From Saccharospirillum sp. (lineage in GTDB: Bacteria; Pseudomonadota; Gammaproteobacteria; Pseudomonadales; Natronospirillaceae), in assembly GCA_018402545.1 (NCBI GenBank), contig JAGYIL010000001.1:868001-932000 (forward strand): DNA of 64,000 nucleotides, given 5' to 3'. The notes beneath the pieces are model-generated. The model was not told the origin of the DNA. It worked only from the letters and a program-made list of their open reading frames with translations, and did no database searches. Positions 44,342 through 52,361 of this stretch are shown here, piece after piece. Position 1 is the first letter of the stretch. Every line of letters starts with the position of its first letter. The position numbers and the translations under genes were made by a program.

Positions 44342-44968
44342 ATGGGAGAGTCCGTGCTGCCCGGGGAGGCGCCGGTTGAACAGTCAGCCGCGAGCCACTT
44401 AACCGACCCCGTGTTTCTCGAAGACTTGCGCCGGCAAATGCTCAAGTTTGCTGTCCTGCAACTCGACAATGAGGCCCAGGCCGAAGATGCGGTACAGGAG
44501 GCACTGATAGGTGCCCTGAAAAACGTGGCTTCGTTTGAGCGAAAGGCTGCATTGAAAACCTGGGTGTTCGCCATTCTGAAACACAAGATTACAGATCTGT
44601 TGCGCTACCAGCAGCGCTGGGTGGATGTGGAAAAGCAGTCAGATTTAGCCGACGACGAAGCCCTTCCATCGGTGTTCGACACCCGGGGCTTCTGGCATCA
44701 GGAAGATCGCCCCAATCGCTGGGCACAGCCGGTTGAAGCGATCGACGACGCTCATTTCTGGCGGGTGTTTGAGGTATGCCTTGAAGACCTGCCACCAGCG
44801 CAGGGCAGGGTGTTTATGATGCGTGAGTTTATTGAACTCGACAGTGATGAGATTTGTCAGTCGGTTGATATCAGCGCCAGCAACCTGCATGTATTGTTAC
44901 ACAGGGCCCGGTTACGCCTGCGCCGATGTCTTGAAGAGCACTGGTTTTGTGAGGAAGTAGCGTCATGA
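44342..44968 (+). CDS. ECF-type RNA polymerase sigma factor
   Basis: A 208-residue sigma-70 family factor with only regions 2 and 4. Region 2 (about 30-105) has QAEDAVQEALIGALKNVASF and LKTWVFAILKHKITDLLR; region 4 (about 145-200) has LEDLPPAQGRVFMMREFIEL and the helix-turn-helix SNLHVLLHRARLRLRRCL. A linker of about 50 residues is longer than usual. The start ATG at 44342 is preceded by no strong ribosome site. Its 3' end overlaps a zinc-finger anti-sigma gene by 4 bp. Upstream, a perfect palindrome GTCGTACGAC at 44231-44240 is a possible operator. Confidence 0.9.
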   Translation: MGESVLPGEAPVEQSAASHLTDPVFLEDLRRQMLKFAVLQLDNEAQAEDAVQEALIGALKNVASFERKAALKTWVFAILKHKITDLLRYQQRWVDVEKQSDLADDEALPSVFDTRGFWHQEDRPNRWAQPVEAIDDAHFWRVFEVCLEDLPPAQGRVFMMREFIELDSDEICQSVDISASNLHVLLHRARLRLRRCLEEHWFCEEVAS

Positions 44969-45195
44969 TGAATTGTGAACAAGCTACCCGGTTAATGTCG
45001 GATGGTCGCGAACGAGATCTGTCGTTGCGCGAGCGTGCAGCCATAAAAATACATACCCTTATGTGTGATGGATGCAGTAATTTCAATGCCCAGATACATG
45101 ATATTAGCCAGATTTCGCGCCGGTACGCTAAGGAAAGGGAGGGGCAGGAAGACCAGGCGAACACTGGCCCGAAAGGTGACGGAACACCGGGCTGA
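44965..45195 (+). CDS. Zinc-finger (zf-HC2) anti-sigma factor
   Basis: A 76-residue soluble protein with the zinc-binding anti-sigma motif: Cys4 (MMNCEQATRLMSDG), then His30-x3-Cys34-x2-Cys37 (HTLMCDGC). There is no membrane helix, so this is the cytosolic form, which usually responds to redox or metal stress by losing zinc. It is translationally coupled to the ECF sigma gene (ATGATG start overlapping its stop region). Its C-terminal 30 residues are polar and unstructured-looking. Confidence 0.85.
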   Translation: MMNCEQATRLMSDGRERDLSLRERAAIKIHTLMCDGCSNFNAQIHDISQISRRYAKEREGQEDQANTGPKGDGTPG

Positions 45196-45414
45196 TCATA
45201 TGGATTGATGTGGTTTTTTCAAACGGGAACGGTGGTTTTTCCAGGCGCTGTACCAGGCCACGCAAAATGGCACGGCATAGTTCATCATCAGATGAGCAAT
45301 GCTGACAGTGCCATCTCCCCACAGGGCATCACCCTGATTAATCAGATTCAACAATGTACCTACGAACAGGGCGATTTTTAGCGAATTGCTTAGCCGCTCC
45401 CGATTAATATCCAT
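45196..45414 (-). CDS. NrtS-like nitrate/nitrite transport membrane protein
   Basis: A 72-residue membrane protein from the ATG at 45414 (MDINRERLSN); a longer frame to 45534 lacks a sensible N terminus. Two helices: LKIALFVGTLLNLINQGDAL and the segment starting HLMMNYAVPFCVAWYSAW. The NLINQGDALxxG and YxVPFCVxxY blocks match the NrtS family, small proteins linked to nitrate/nitrite uptake in marine bacteria and fungi. It converges on the anti-sigma gene, with the two stops abutting. Confidence 0.75.
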   Translation of the reverse strand: MDINRERLSNSLKIALFVGTLLNLINQGDALWGDGTVSIAHLMMNYAVPFCVAWYSAWKNHRSRLKKPHQSI

Positions 45415-45576
45415 ACGTCCATCCGAGTGATGTGCCGCCACAGTTCGAAGTATCGACTGTTTTCTCGTGTTGCGTAAATAAGCCGTCGAGCAATAGTCAG
45501 GTATTAGAAAGCGCGAATTGATGCAAGCGATCAACTCGCACCAGATAGGACCACCCTTGGCATGATGGCCGTCATC

Positions 45577-46164
45577 TTATGACGCAGACGGTGGTGCCCA
45601 GGCAAAGGATTCCAGCTCCGGATTAAGGGCTGGTTGTGTCAAATGGTTGCTGTAGTTCGATAGGGTCTTCAGAGCGACGGCGGTAAGTACATCGAAGACG
45701 GAAGCCTTGCTGAATCCGGCGTCGATAAAGGCCTGAACATCGGCATCTCTTACCCAACCGCGTTCACGAACCAGTGTTTGGGTGAAGGTAATCAGGGCGG
45801 AAAATGTATCGTCTGCTGGTTTTTTGCCGGCCCTGACCGCTTCTATTATCGCCGGGTCGACCTTGGCTTTAGTGCTGCCGGCACTGTGTGCGGCCACACA
45901 GAAGCGGCACTGGTTTTCAACACTGGTCGCGAGCAGGGCGATCTGCACCTGTTGCGGCGTCAGGCTCGAATCTCCCAGCAGTGAGTTGAGCTCATTATAA
46001 GCCTGGATGGCCGTCGGCGATTCGGCGATGTAGCTGTACAATGCCGGCACAAAGCCCATCTTCTCTTTCACGCCTTTCAATAACCGGGCACTGGCCTCCG
46101 GTGCGGTTTGTTCAGTATGTTCAGTAAACACAGCGGTGTCTCCTGTTGTGAGTGTACTGTCCAT
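45577..46164 (-). CDS. Carboxymuconolactone decarboxylase/AhpD-like protein
   Basis: A 195-residue all-helical protein of the CMD/AhpD family. The redox motif is CRFCVAAHS (CxxC-x3-H), near residues 89-97, preceded by the ATSVEN helix. Members with CxxC act as alkylhydroperoxidase or peroxidase-type thiol enzymes. It is divergent from the AraC-type regulator gene, 63 bp away, which probably controls it. A second, different family member lies at 53147. Confidence 0.88.
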   Translation of the reverse strand: MDSTLTTGDTAVFTEHTEQTAPEASARLLKGVKEKMGFVPALYSYIAESPTAIQAYNELNSLLGDSSLTPQQVQIALLATSVENQCRFCVAAHSAGSTKAKVDPAIIEAVRAGKKPADDTFSALITFTQTLVRERGWVRDADVQAFIDAGFSKASVFDVLTAVALKTLSNYSNHLTQPALNPELESFAWAPPSAS

Positions 46165-46174
46165 ACTAAGTCGT

Positions 46175-46230
46175 CATTTGATCTGATACAGTGCATTTTG
46201 TATAAATAAGATGCTTAGGCGTATCAAATG
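46175..46230. promoter_or_regulatory. Inverted repeat in the CMD-araC divergent promoter
   Basis: CATTTGAT at 46175-46182 is the reverse complement of ATCAAATG at 46223-46230, whose last bases are the ATG of the araC-type gene. Between them lies the AT-rich TTTTGTATAAATAAG, a candidate -10 region. The placement suits autoregulation by the AraC-type protein. Binding is inferred. Confidence 0.4.
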
Positions 46231-47097
46231 TCTCCGTTTGACGATTATTTCCGACTGCTTCAGCTCAGTTGCACCGTTTACCACAATCAGCAAGTCTGTG
46301 GTGACTGGGTGCTGACTGAACACCGTATTGGTCAAACCTGCTTCCATCTGGTTACCTTTGGTCAGTGCAACCTTGAGGTTAATGGCCAACAAGAGTTGCT
46401 GGAAGCCGGTGATATTGTTTTGTTTCCGCGTGAATTACCGCACCGGCTTCGACCGGCTCGACCTTCTGCCGCCCATATGCAACAGCAGCCGGTTACCGCC
46501 GCGCGTTTGCCTGAAAGCACTGGCCTGCTCTGTGCTGAAATTCAGTTTGAACATGCAGCGTCGACCACCTTGCTCGATACCATGCAGGATTATCTGATCA
46601 TAAGAGCCGATTCGACCGAGGCTGGCGATGTTAGGCCCGTACTGACTGAGTTGCTGCGCCACAGCCTGGTCAGTGGCCCGGGTGGTGCAGTGATTGTCGA
46701 CCGCTTGGGTGAAGTGGTATTCATGCTGATGGTCCGCCAGGCGCTGGAACAGACACAGACCGATGTCTTTGCAGCCTACTTACACCCGGTGCTCGGACCG
46801 GCCCTGTACGCCTTTCATCAGTCACCCGACCAGGCCTGGACACTCGCAGAGATTGCTACCCAGGCTCACGTTAGCAGGGCAAGTTATGCGCGCTTGTTCA
46901 AACGCATCAGCGGGAAAACCTGGAACGAGTATCAGCGCTGGTGGCGCATGCAACTGGCGTGGCTGTTGCTGATGAAAGGCGACTCAGTCATGTCGACGGC
47001 TTTGACCGTGGGGTATCAGTCGGAAGCGGCTTTTTCCAGAGCGTTCAAACACCAGTTTTCGATCAGCGCCGGAGAGATTCGTCGCCGCAGCAAATAG
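46228..47097 (+). CDS. AraC-family transcriptional regulator with cupin sensor domain
   Basis: A 289-residue regulator. The N-terminal cupin-like domain (about 5-165) has CHLVTFGQCNLEVNGQQ-type strands (seen as FHLVTFGQCNLEVNG) and VLFPRELPHRLRP. The C-terminal AraC helix-turn-helix pair (about 190-285) has IATQAHVSRASYARLFKRIS and VGYQSEAAFSRAFKHQF. Cupin-AraC proteins of this kind often control adjacent oxidoreductase or CMD genes in answer to reactive small molecules. It is divergent from the CMD gene. Confidence 0.9.
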   Translation: MSPFDDYFRLLQLSCTVYHNQQVCGDWVLTEHRIGQTCFHLVTFGQCNLEVNGQQELLEAGDIVLFPRELPHRLRPARPSAAHMQQQPVTAARLPESTGLLCAEIQFEHAASTTLLDTMQDYLIIRADSTEAGDVRPVLTELLRHSLVSGPGGAVIVDRLGEVVFMLMVRQALEQTQTDVFAAYLHPVLGPALYAFHQSPDQAWTLAEIATQAHVSRASYARLFKRISGKTWNEYQRWWRMQLAWLLLMKGDSVMSTALTVGYQSEAAFSRAFKHQFSISAGEIRRRSK

Positions 47098-47269
47098 GCG
47101 GCCAGTGACATTATGCTTCAAATAATCCGAGTAATTTTTTCGGACCATTGTAATGAATTCCTCCTGTGCACGACTGAACAGTACGAGAACCCGATGTCAC
47201 TTTTGGCTCGGTTGCCGTCCGACTAACCCGAACGACGGGTATTGATAAAACAGCCAGGGGGAAAGACCA

Positions 47270-47635
47270 ATGAAATATTCAACTTCTATTACCACCGCAC
47301 TGCTTGCCGGTTCAGTTATGGCTATGTCTGGCCATTCAATGGCGAAACCGAATGATGGGTTGTCGATTGAATCAAACGCACCGGCAAACGTTCAGGAGAG
47401 CTTTCAAAAGTGGATGGCCGGTGACCGGGTTGCTGGCCGGAATGACAAGTGTTTTGGCATCGCACTGGCGGGAGAAAATGACTGTGCCGCTGGTCCGGGT
47501 ACCAGCTGCGAAGGGACGGCGACCCTCGACTATCAGGGTAATTCCTGGACCTATGTACCACGCGGTACCTGTGAATACATAGTTACGCCCGATGGTGCAG
47601 CAGCGTTGTCTGCACTGGATCGTAATATACCCTGA
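47270..47635 (+). CDS. bufA: Bufferin-type copper-binding RiPP precursor BufA1 (DUF2282)
   Basis: A 121-residue secreted precursor with a signal peptide (cut near SMA-KP, residue 25) and four conserved cysteines, Cys61, Cys72, Cys80 and Cys101, in the DUF2282 pattern [17 protein letters not shown], then [13 protein letters not shown], then [12 protein letters not shown]. In characterised bufferins an MNIO enzyme (BufB) with its partner BufC modifies core cysteines to sulphur heterocycles that bind copper in the periplasm, protecting against copper excess. Those two partner genes follow directly here. AGGGGGAAAG precedes the ATG. Modification and metal are inferred from the family. Confidence 0.9.
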   Translation: MKYSTSITTALLAGSVMAMSGHSMAKPNDGLSIESNAPANVQESFQKWMAGDRVAGRNDKCFGIALAGENDCAAGPGTSCEGTATLDYQGNSWTYVPRGTCEYIVTPDGAAALSALDRNIP

Positions 47636-47709
47636 GCGCCTTGCAACGGGCTGGCTGGGAAAAAAACCGGTCAGTCCATTGCAGCGTTTAAACATCACAG
47701 GTAGTTACT

Positions 47710-48576
47710 ATGTCTGCTCCTGAACCACAACCTGTTTTCCGCGACGAAGTGGCGGCTGGTGTCAGTCTCAAACCCCAGCATTTCGAGCAGGCGATGGCCA
47801 GTCGCGCGCACGAAATCTGGTTTGAGGTGCATCCGGAAAATTACTTGATGCAGGGCGGACCCCGACGTCGCGGTTTGCGGCAAATAGCCGCTGACCGCGA
47901 CATCAGTTTTCACGGCGTAGGTGCTTCACTCGGTGGCCCGGATTTACCGGACACCGATCATCTGAAAGCTATTCGTCAACTGGTTGACGACATCAAACCG
48001 GTTCGGTTGTCGGAGCATGCCGTTTGGTCTTCGATCGATCACACCTATCTTGCGGAGCTGTTGCCACTGCCCCGAACCCAATCAGTATTGTCCAATCTGG
48101 TCGCCGGTGTAGATGCCTATCAGTCTGCCATGGGGCGAACCATCCTGATTGAGAATCCAACGAATTATCTGACGGTTCACAGCGATATGGATGAAGCCGA
48201 CTTCCTGTTGGACGTGTCGGACCGGACCGGTTGCGGGCTCTTGTTGGACATCAATAATCTGTATCTTTCAGCGCACAACATAGGCATTGATCCAAAGGCT
48301 TACATTGATGCACTGCCACCGGGAAAAGTCGGGGAGATTCATATTGCCGGTTTTGATGCCGATCCGCAGTTTGGCAACCGCTTGTTGATCGACACCCACG
48401 CGTCTGCCGTGGCTGACCCGGTCTGGTCGTTACTCGACTATGCGCTGGCGCACCTCGGGCCCAAACCCATACTGATTGAGCGTGATGCCAACCTTCCGGA
48501 GTTTTCGACGCTTGAGCAGGAAGTGCTCAGAGCGCAACGAATGCTCGACCGCCTCAGGGAGCCTGACCATGCATGA
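47710..48576 (+). CDS. bufB: MNIO-family (DUF692) RiPP-modifying enzyme BufB
   Basis: A 288-residue multinuclear non-haem iron oxidase with a TIM-barrel fold. Conserved metal-ligand blocks seen: FEVHPENYL, ISFHGVGASLGG, RLSEHAVWSS, ILIENPTNYL, GLLLDINNLYLSAHN, EIHIAGFD and LLIDTHASAV. All expected His, Glu, Asp and Asn ligand positions are present. It would oxidise cysteines of the BufA precursor in the cytoplasm before export, using O2. It lies 74 bp after bufA and overlaps bufC by 8 bp. Confidence 0.93.
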   Translation: MSAPEPQPVFRDEVAAGVSLKPQHFEQAMASRAHEIWFEVHPENYLMQGGPRRRGLRQIAADRDISFHGVGASLGGPDLPDTDHLKAIRQLVDDIKPVRLSEHAVWSSIDHTYLAELLPLPRTQSVLSNLVAGVDAYQSAMGRTILIENPTNYLTVHSDMDEADFLLDVSDRTGCGLLLDINNLYLSAHNIGIDPKAYIDALPPGKVGEIHIAGFDADPQFGNRLLIDTHASAVADPVWSLLDYALAHLGPKPILIERDANLPEFSTLEQEVLRAQRMLDRLREPDHA

Positions 48577-49336
48577 CCCTTATCGCGGGTTGAGTGACTT
48601 TGTGCTGAATGGCCAGGCGAGTGGATTGCATCATGTATTTTCTGGCCCGCAGCCAGAACAGATCGCCATCCTGTATCGCAATGGCTATTTACGTGCCTGC
48701 CGCGAAGCACTGGAGGCTCGCTTTCCGGCAGTCGCGTCGGCGATGGGGGAGGTCGAGTTTCGCAAAGTCTGTACTGCCTATGTGCAAACGTCGCCGCCCA
48801 GGCAGCGAACCCTGACTGGCTATGGCGCCGACTTTCCTGACTGGCTTTCCACTGAAGTGTGCTCACTAATGAACCCGGGTTTGGTTGATCTGGCGCGGCT
48901 CGACGGTGCCTGGCTCGATTGCCTGTTTGGCCTGGATGAAAACCCCCTGACCGCGCTGCAATTGAACCAGCGTATTCAATCGGGTGATGGTTTGCCGGTG
49001 TCCTTGCGCCTGCCGCGCAATGCGCGTGTGGTCGCACTGGATCATTCGGTGTTTGATGTCTGGTTGTCCATTCGACAGGGAGAAAGCGGTGCATGGGTAC
49101 CGACTCAACCTGAGGCCAGCCACGCCTTGCTCTGGCGTCCGGACATGACGGTACTCAGCCGCCAGCTGGACGCCTGGGAAGCGCGTTTTTACCTGAGTTT
49201 TCAGGCGACCGATAGCCTGGAAGAAGCGGCTGAACATTTCCTGCCGGCAACAACTAACGATCATGATCTGCCGATAACCCTGGAACAGTATTTCGCCCGG
49301 CTGATTGAGTCCGGGTTACTGATAGCTGGAGACTAA
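48569..49336 (+). CDS. bufC: DUF2063 RiPP-recognition partner BufC
   Basis: A 255-residue protein of the HvfC/BufC (DUF2063) family. The N-terminal domain has the typical IAILYRNGYLRACREALEAR and FPAVASAMGEVEFRKVCTAY, followed by FPDWLSTE. The C-terminal half resembles an RRE-like winged helix used by MNIO partners to hold the precursor. ATG 48569 overlaps the bufB stop by 8 bp, so the two are translationally coupled, as expected for subunits of one complex. Confidence 0.9.
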   Translation: MHDPYRGLSDFVLNGQASGLHHVFSGPQPEQIAILYRNGYLRACREALEARFPAVASAMGEVEFRKVCTAYVQTSPPRQRTLTGYGADFPDWLSTEVCSLMNPGLVDLARLDGAWLDCLFGLDENPLTALQLNQRIQSGDGLPVSLRLPRNARVVALDHSVFDVWLSIRQGESGAWVPTQPEASHALLWRPDMTVLSRQLDAWEARFYLSFQATDSLEEAAEHFLPATTNDHDLPITLEQYFARLIESGLLIAGD

Positions 49337-49340
49337 AACG

Positions 49341-49880
49341 ATGAGCATTGTAGTGCGGGTTCAACAGGGGTATCAACGTGGCTCCCGGCTGCTGTCAACC
49401 TATCTGGAGCCCCTGGGTTTGTTGTTGATGCGGTTGCTGGTGGCGCGTGTCTTTTTGCAGTCCGGCCTGTCGAAATGGCATGGCTGGTTTGACTTTAACG
49501 AAACAAAATACGATTTGTTTCTCTACGAATTCTTCTGCCCGGATCCGGTTCGGCCCGGTGCCTTGCTGCTGTGTGATCCGGTAACGCTCGATTACCAGAG
49601 CGGGTCTCTGACCGTGACGCTGATCGAGTCGCTGGCTTTAATTGCCGGTATTGCTGAAGTGGTTTTACCCGTGTTGCTGATAGTCGGTCTGCTTACACGA
49701 CCGGCCGCGCTTGGGTTGATCGTGATGACGCTCTTTATCCAACTGGCGGTATTTCCAACCTGGGGTCATTGGTGGAACCCGGCTGCCTGGTGGTTTGTTG
49801 TGTTGCTTGGTGTGTTCGCCGTTGGGCCCGGTGCGTTATCGCTCGACCGGGTATTCAAGCTGGAGAATCGGCGGGCGTGA
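49341..49880 (+). CDS. DoxX family membrane protein of the bufferin operon
   Basis: A 179-residue protein with four to five helices. LLMRLLVARVFLQSGLSKW, then IESLALIAGIAEVVLPVLLIVG, then LIVMTLFIQLAVFPTWGHWW are the DoxX/DoxD blocks. It ends the bufA-bufB-bufC operon, 4 bp after bufC, with a GGAGA ribosome site. DoxX proteins commonly accompany bufferin genes, possibly handling thiol or quinone redox at the membrane; the exact role is unproven. Its last 26 bp overlap the 3' end of the convergent amidotransferase gene. Confidence 0.85.
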   Translation: MSIVVRVQQGYQRGSRLLSTYLEPLGLLLMRLLVARVFLQSGLSKWHGWFDFNETKYDLFLYEFFCPDPVRPGALLLCDPVTLDYQSGSLTVTLIESLALIAGIAEVVLPVLLIVGLLTRPAALGLIVMTLFIQLAVFPTWGHWWNPAAWWFVVLLGVFAVGPGALSLDRVFKLENRRA

Positions 49881-50652
49881 TTTGCTTGCCGCGTTCAACC
49901 ACTTCGCCCTTGCGCCACATCCGCCACTCATGAGGCTCATAACGTTCCCAGCGTTCATCCACCGTCAGGGGTTCGGTGACGATCACGCTGACCACGTCGG
50001 AGGGTGTGGTGACGGTGCCGAAATCGACCGTTAAGTCGGCGTCCTGCAGTCGGGCGGGGCCAAAGGGGGAGCGCCGGGTAATGGCTGCCATTTTCGTGGT
50101 GCAGTAGGTGAACAGCCAATCGCCATTACTGAGCAGCAGGTTAAATATACCTTGCTTGGCATAGGCATCGCTGTGCTTTACCAGAAACCGGGTAAGGGTT
50201 TTCAGGTCCACATCTCGGTCCAGCGAAGAGCGGATGGCGTTCATCAGATCGCAGAACAGAGCCTCGCTGTCGGTGGTTCCCACCGGTTCGTAAAAACCCG
50301 GGCGCGGATCGAACTGGTTGATCTGGCCATTGTGCGCGAAGGTCCAGTAGCGGCCCCAGAGTTCGCGCTGAAACGGATGGGTGTTGGCCAGGCAGACCTC
50401 TCCAACATTCGCCTGGCGTATGTGGCAAATGGCGATCTCGCTTTTGATCGGGTGGGTTTGCACCATACGTGCGATGTCTGACTGGGCACTGGCCCGGCTC
50501 TCATGAAACGCCTGTACACCCTTGCCTTCATAGAAGGCCACGCCCCAGCCATCCTTGTGCGGTCCGGAGCCGCCACCGCGACGGGTTAATTCGGTAAAAC
50601 TGAAGCAGAGATCGGTAGGGGTATTGGCGCTCATACCCAGCAGTTCACACAT
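49855..50652 (-). CDS. Class II glutamine amidotransferase (YafJ-like)
   Basis: A 265-residue N-terminal-nucleophile amidohydrolase-like protein. The ATG at 50652 places Cys at position 2 (MCELLGMSANT), as the family requires after Met removal; a longer frame from 50688 would bury this residue. Glutamine-site blocks follow: GGGSGPHKDGWGVAFYEG, ICHIRQANVG, and FAHNGQI. YafJ relatives release ammonia from glutamine, but the acceptor is unknown. It overlaps the bufferin-operon DoxX gene tail to tail. Confidence 0.9.
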   Translation of the reverse strand: MCELLGMSANTPTDLCFSFTELTRRGGGSGPHKDGWGVAFYEGKGVQAFHESRASAQSDIARMVQTHPIKSEIAICHIRQANVGEVCLANTHPFQRELWGRYWTFAHNGQINQFDPRPGFYEPVGTTDSEALFCDLMNAIRSSLDRDVDLKTLTRFLVKHSDAYAKQGIFNLLLSNGDWLFTYCTTKMAAITRRSPFGPARLQDADLTVDFGTVTTPSDVVSVIVTEPLTVDERWERYEPHEWRMWRKGEVVERGKQITPADSPA

Positions 50653-50741
50653 GATGGAAGCCTTCCAGCCAATAGACAACGTGTCCAAAGTGTATCAGCT
50701 GGCCGTTGATCCGTCTTCGTCACCTTCCGGAGCTTCGGGCT

Positions 50742-51128
50742 CTATATAGCTGCTACCACTTTACCGAGCAAGTCTCGCACTTCGCCCGCTACGTTTTTCA
50801 GTGCGTCGTTGTCAATAATGCTCATAGAGGCAACGGGGTCAATGGCACTGACTTCTACGCCGCCATCAACGGCCCTGAGTATGACATTGCACGGAAGTAA
50901 GGCGCCAACCCGAGGTTCCATCCCAATGGCCTCATAGGCCATGGTCGGGTTACAGGCGCCCAGGATTCGATGGGGTGGCAGGTCTTTGTCGAGTTTCTTC
51001 TTCATGGTGGCCTGAACATCGATTTCGGTCAGAACACCAAAGCCGTGATCGGCCAGCGCCTGCCGGGTGCGGGCGTCGATGTCTTCAAAATCAGCGCCTT
51101 CAATCACTTTGTTAATTGTGTAGCTCAT
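50742..51128 (-). CDS. DUF302 family protein
   Basis: A 128-residue soluble protein from ATG 51128 (MSYTINKVIEG). The DUF302 blocks are DFEDIDARTRQALADHGFGV, EIDVQATMKKKLD, ILGACNPTMAYEAI and GALLPCNVILR. DUF302 proteins are small alpha/beta proteins, often near thiol or sulphur genes, with no defined activity. It follows the amidotransferase gene by 89 bp on the same strand. Confidence 0.88.
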   Translation of the reverse strand: MSYTINKVIEGADFEDIDARTRQALADHGFGVLTEIDVQATMKKKLDKDLPPHRILGACNPTMAYEAIGMEPRVGALLPCNVILRAVDGGVEVSAIDPVASMSIIDNDALKNVAGEVRDLLGKVVAAI

Positions 51129-51199
51129 GGTGTATACCCAGTTAGTGTGATCCGTGAGTGTCACACCATAGTCAGTTCTGCCGACTTCCGAAAGCCGAT

Positions 51200-51300
51200 T
51201 TACCGGGTTTTAAGTAAGTTATACATCCCATGCAGCGCGACCGGGCCATACATGACCCAGGCTGGCCAGAATTCATACAGGAGGTTGGTTTGTCGCCCGA
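51200..51300 (-). pseudogene. Possible remnant of a membrane-anchored ATP-grasp-type protein
   Basis: On the minus strand the frame ending at a TAA (51200-51202) reads LLYEFWPAWVMYGPVALH, then GMYNLLKTR. That resembles the N-terminal membrane segment of large ATP-grasp/'D-alanine ligase-like' proteins (xxEFWPxWxxYxPV). No start codon is in frame after the preceding stop, and nothing homologous continues, so it looks like decayed debris in the 363-bp gap between the DUF302 and DUF547 genes. The assignment rests on one short motif. Confidence 0.25.
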
Positions 51301-51491
51301 TGCGGATGAGGTTTTACGAAGTGTGTCTGTAGCCATGATTACTGCTCCGGCAAGGCGAGCTGCGGTCAGTGGTGGTTGTAATATCTTTGTCGTTGCAGCC
51401 AGGGCGTTCTTACCACATCAATTTAAAGCCGGCTGTAAGGTTTTGGCTCACCGGTCGACAGTTCAGCATGCTTACAAAACAGTTGAAGGTT

Positions 51492-52316
51492 ATGACCCGA
51501 ACCACGACCGCGCTACAACAAGGCCAGGCACTGCTTCTATTTATCATTTTGATGTTGGCGCTGGCTCCGGCAATGGCCAGCACCTTTGAGCACCATCGGT
51601 TCGATCAGTTGTTGTCGGAACACGTCGTGCCGATTAACGAGGGTGTGTCCACAGAAGTGGATTACCACGCCCTGCTTGAAGTCAGGCCCGAGCTTCAGGC
51701 TTACCTCGATGAATTGGCCGGGGTATCCCGTGAACGTTTCGATCGCTGGCCGGAAGACGAGCAACTGGCGTTTCTGATTAACGCCTATAATGCCTGGACG
51801 CTGGAACTGATATTAACCGAGTATCCGGATCTCGATTCGATCCGTGATCTGGGCTGGTTGTTTCAGTCACCCTGGAAGCGCGATTTTGTCGACTTGTTGG
51901 GCGAAGAGCGCTCACTGGACAACATAGAACATGATCTGATTCGCGGTTCGGGCCGCTATAATGAACCGAGAATTCATTTTGCCGTGAACTGTGCCAGCAT
52001 CGGTTGCCCGGCGTTACGGGCCGAAGCCTATACCGCTGATCAGTTGAATGCTCAGCTTGAAGAGCAAACCCGATGGTTCCTGGCCGACCGCAGTCGCAAC
52101 CGGCTTGACGGATCTGACCTTGAGGTATCCTCTATTTTTGACTGGTACCGCGAAGACTTCGAGGCTGGCTGGCGTGGCGAAAGCACCCTGGCCGGTTTCC
52201 TGACCCTTTATGCCGACGATCTGGGGATGAGTGATGATGAGGTATCCCGACTGTCCGACGGTGATATCGATATTGAGTTTCTGGATTACGACTGGGCCCT
52301 GAACGACCTGAACTGA
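51492..52316 (+). CDS. DUF547 family secreted protein
   Basis: A protein of 274 residues from ATG 51492, chosen because it gives a compact signal peptide (LLLFIILMLALAPAMA, cut near AMA-STF). ATG 51468 is also possible. The DUF547 signature is present: QLAFLINAYNAWTLELIL (about residues 95-112), LDNIEHDLIR, and HFAVNCASIGCPALRAEAY with its CxxxxC pair. The family resembles papain-like folds but its activity is unknown. It is followed 45 bp later by a TVP38 membrane protein gene, a frequent pairing in gammaproteobacteria. Confidence 0.85.
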   Translation: MTRTTTALQQGQALLLFIILMLALAPAMASTFEHHRFDQLLSEHVVPINEGVSTEVDYHALLEVRPELQAYLDELAGVSRERFDRWPEDEQLAFLINAYNAWTLELILTEYPDLDSIRDLGWLFQSPWKRDFVDLLGEERSLDNIEHDLIRGSGRYNEPRIHFAVNCASIGCPALRAEAYTADQLNAQLEEQTRWFLADRSRNRLDGSDLEVSSIFDWYREDFEAGWRGESTLAGFLTLYADDLGMSDDEVSRLSDGDIDIEFLDYDWALNDLN

Positions 52317-52361
52317 ACCCAGTTTGTTCAAGCAAATACCTTAATTGGAGAAACGTGACTC

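Noticed and set aside
47098-47269. A shared ECF promoter motif between the sigma gene and bufA
   Set aside because: Only short, poorly spaced similarities (CGAAC, GTCCG) could be found; not above chance by eye.
51230-51589. Plus-strand frame overlapping the DUF547 start
   Set aside because: Different frame from the DUF547 protein, no ribosome site or domain.
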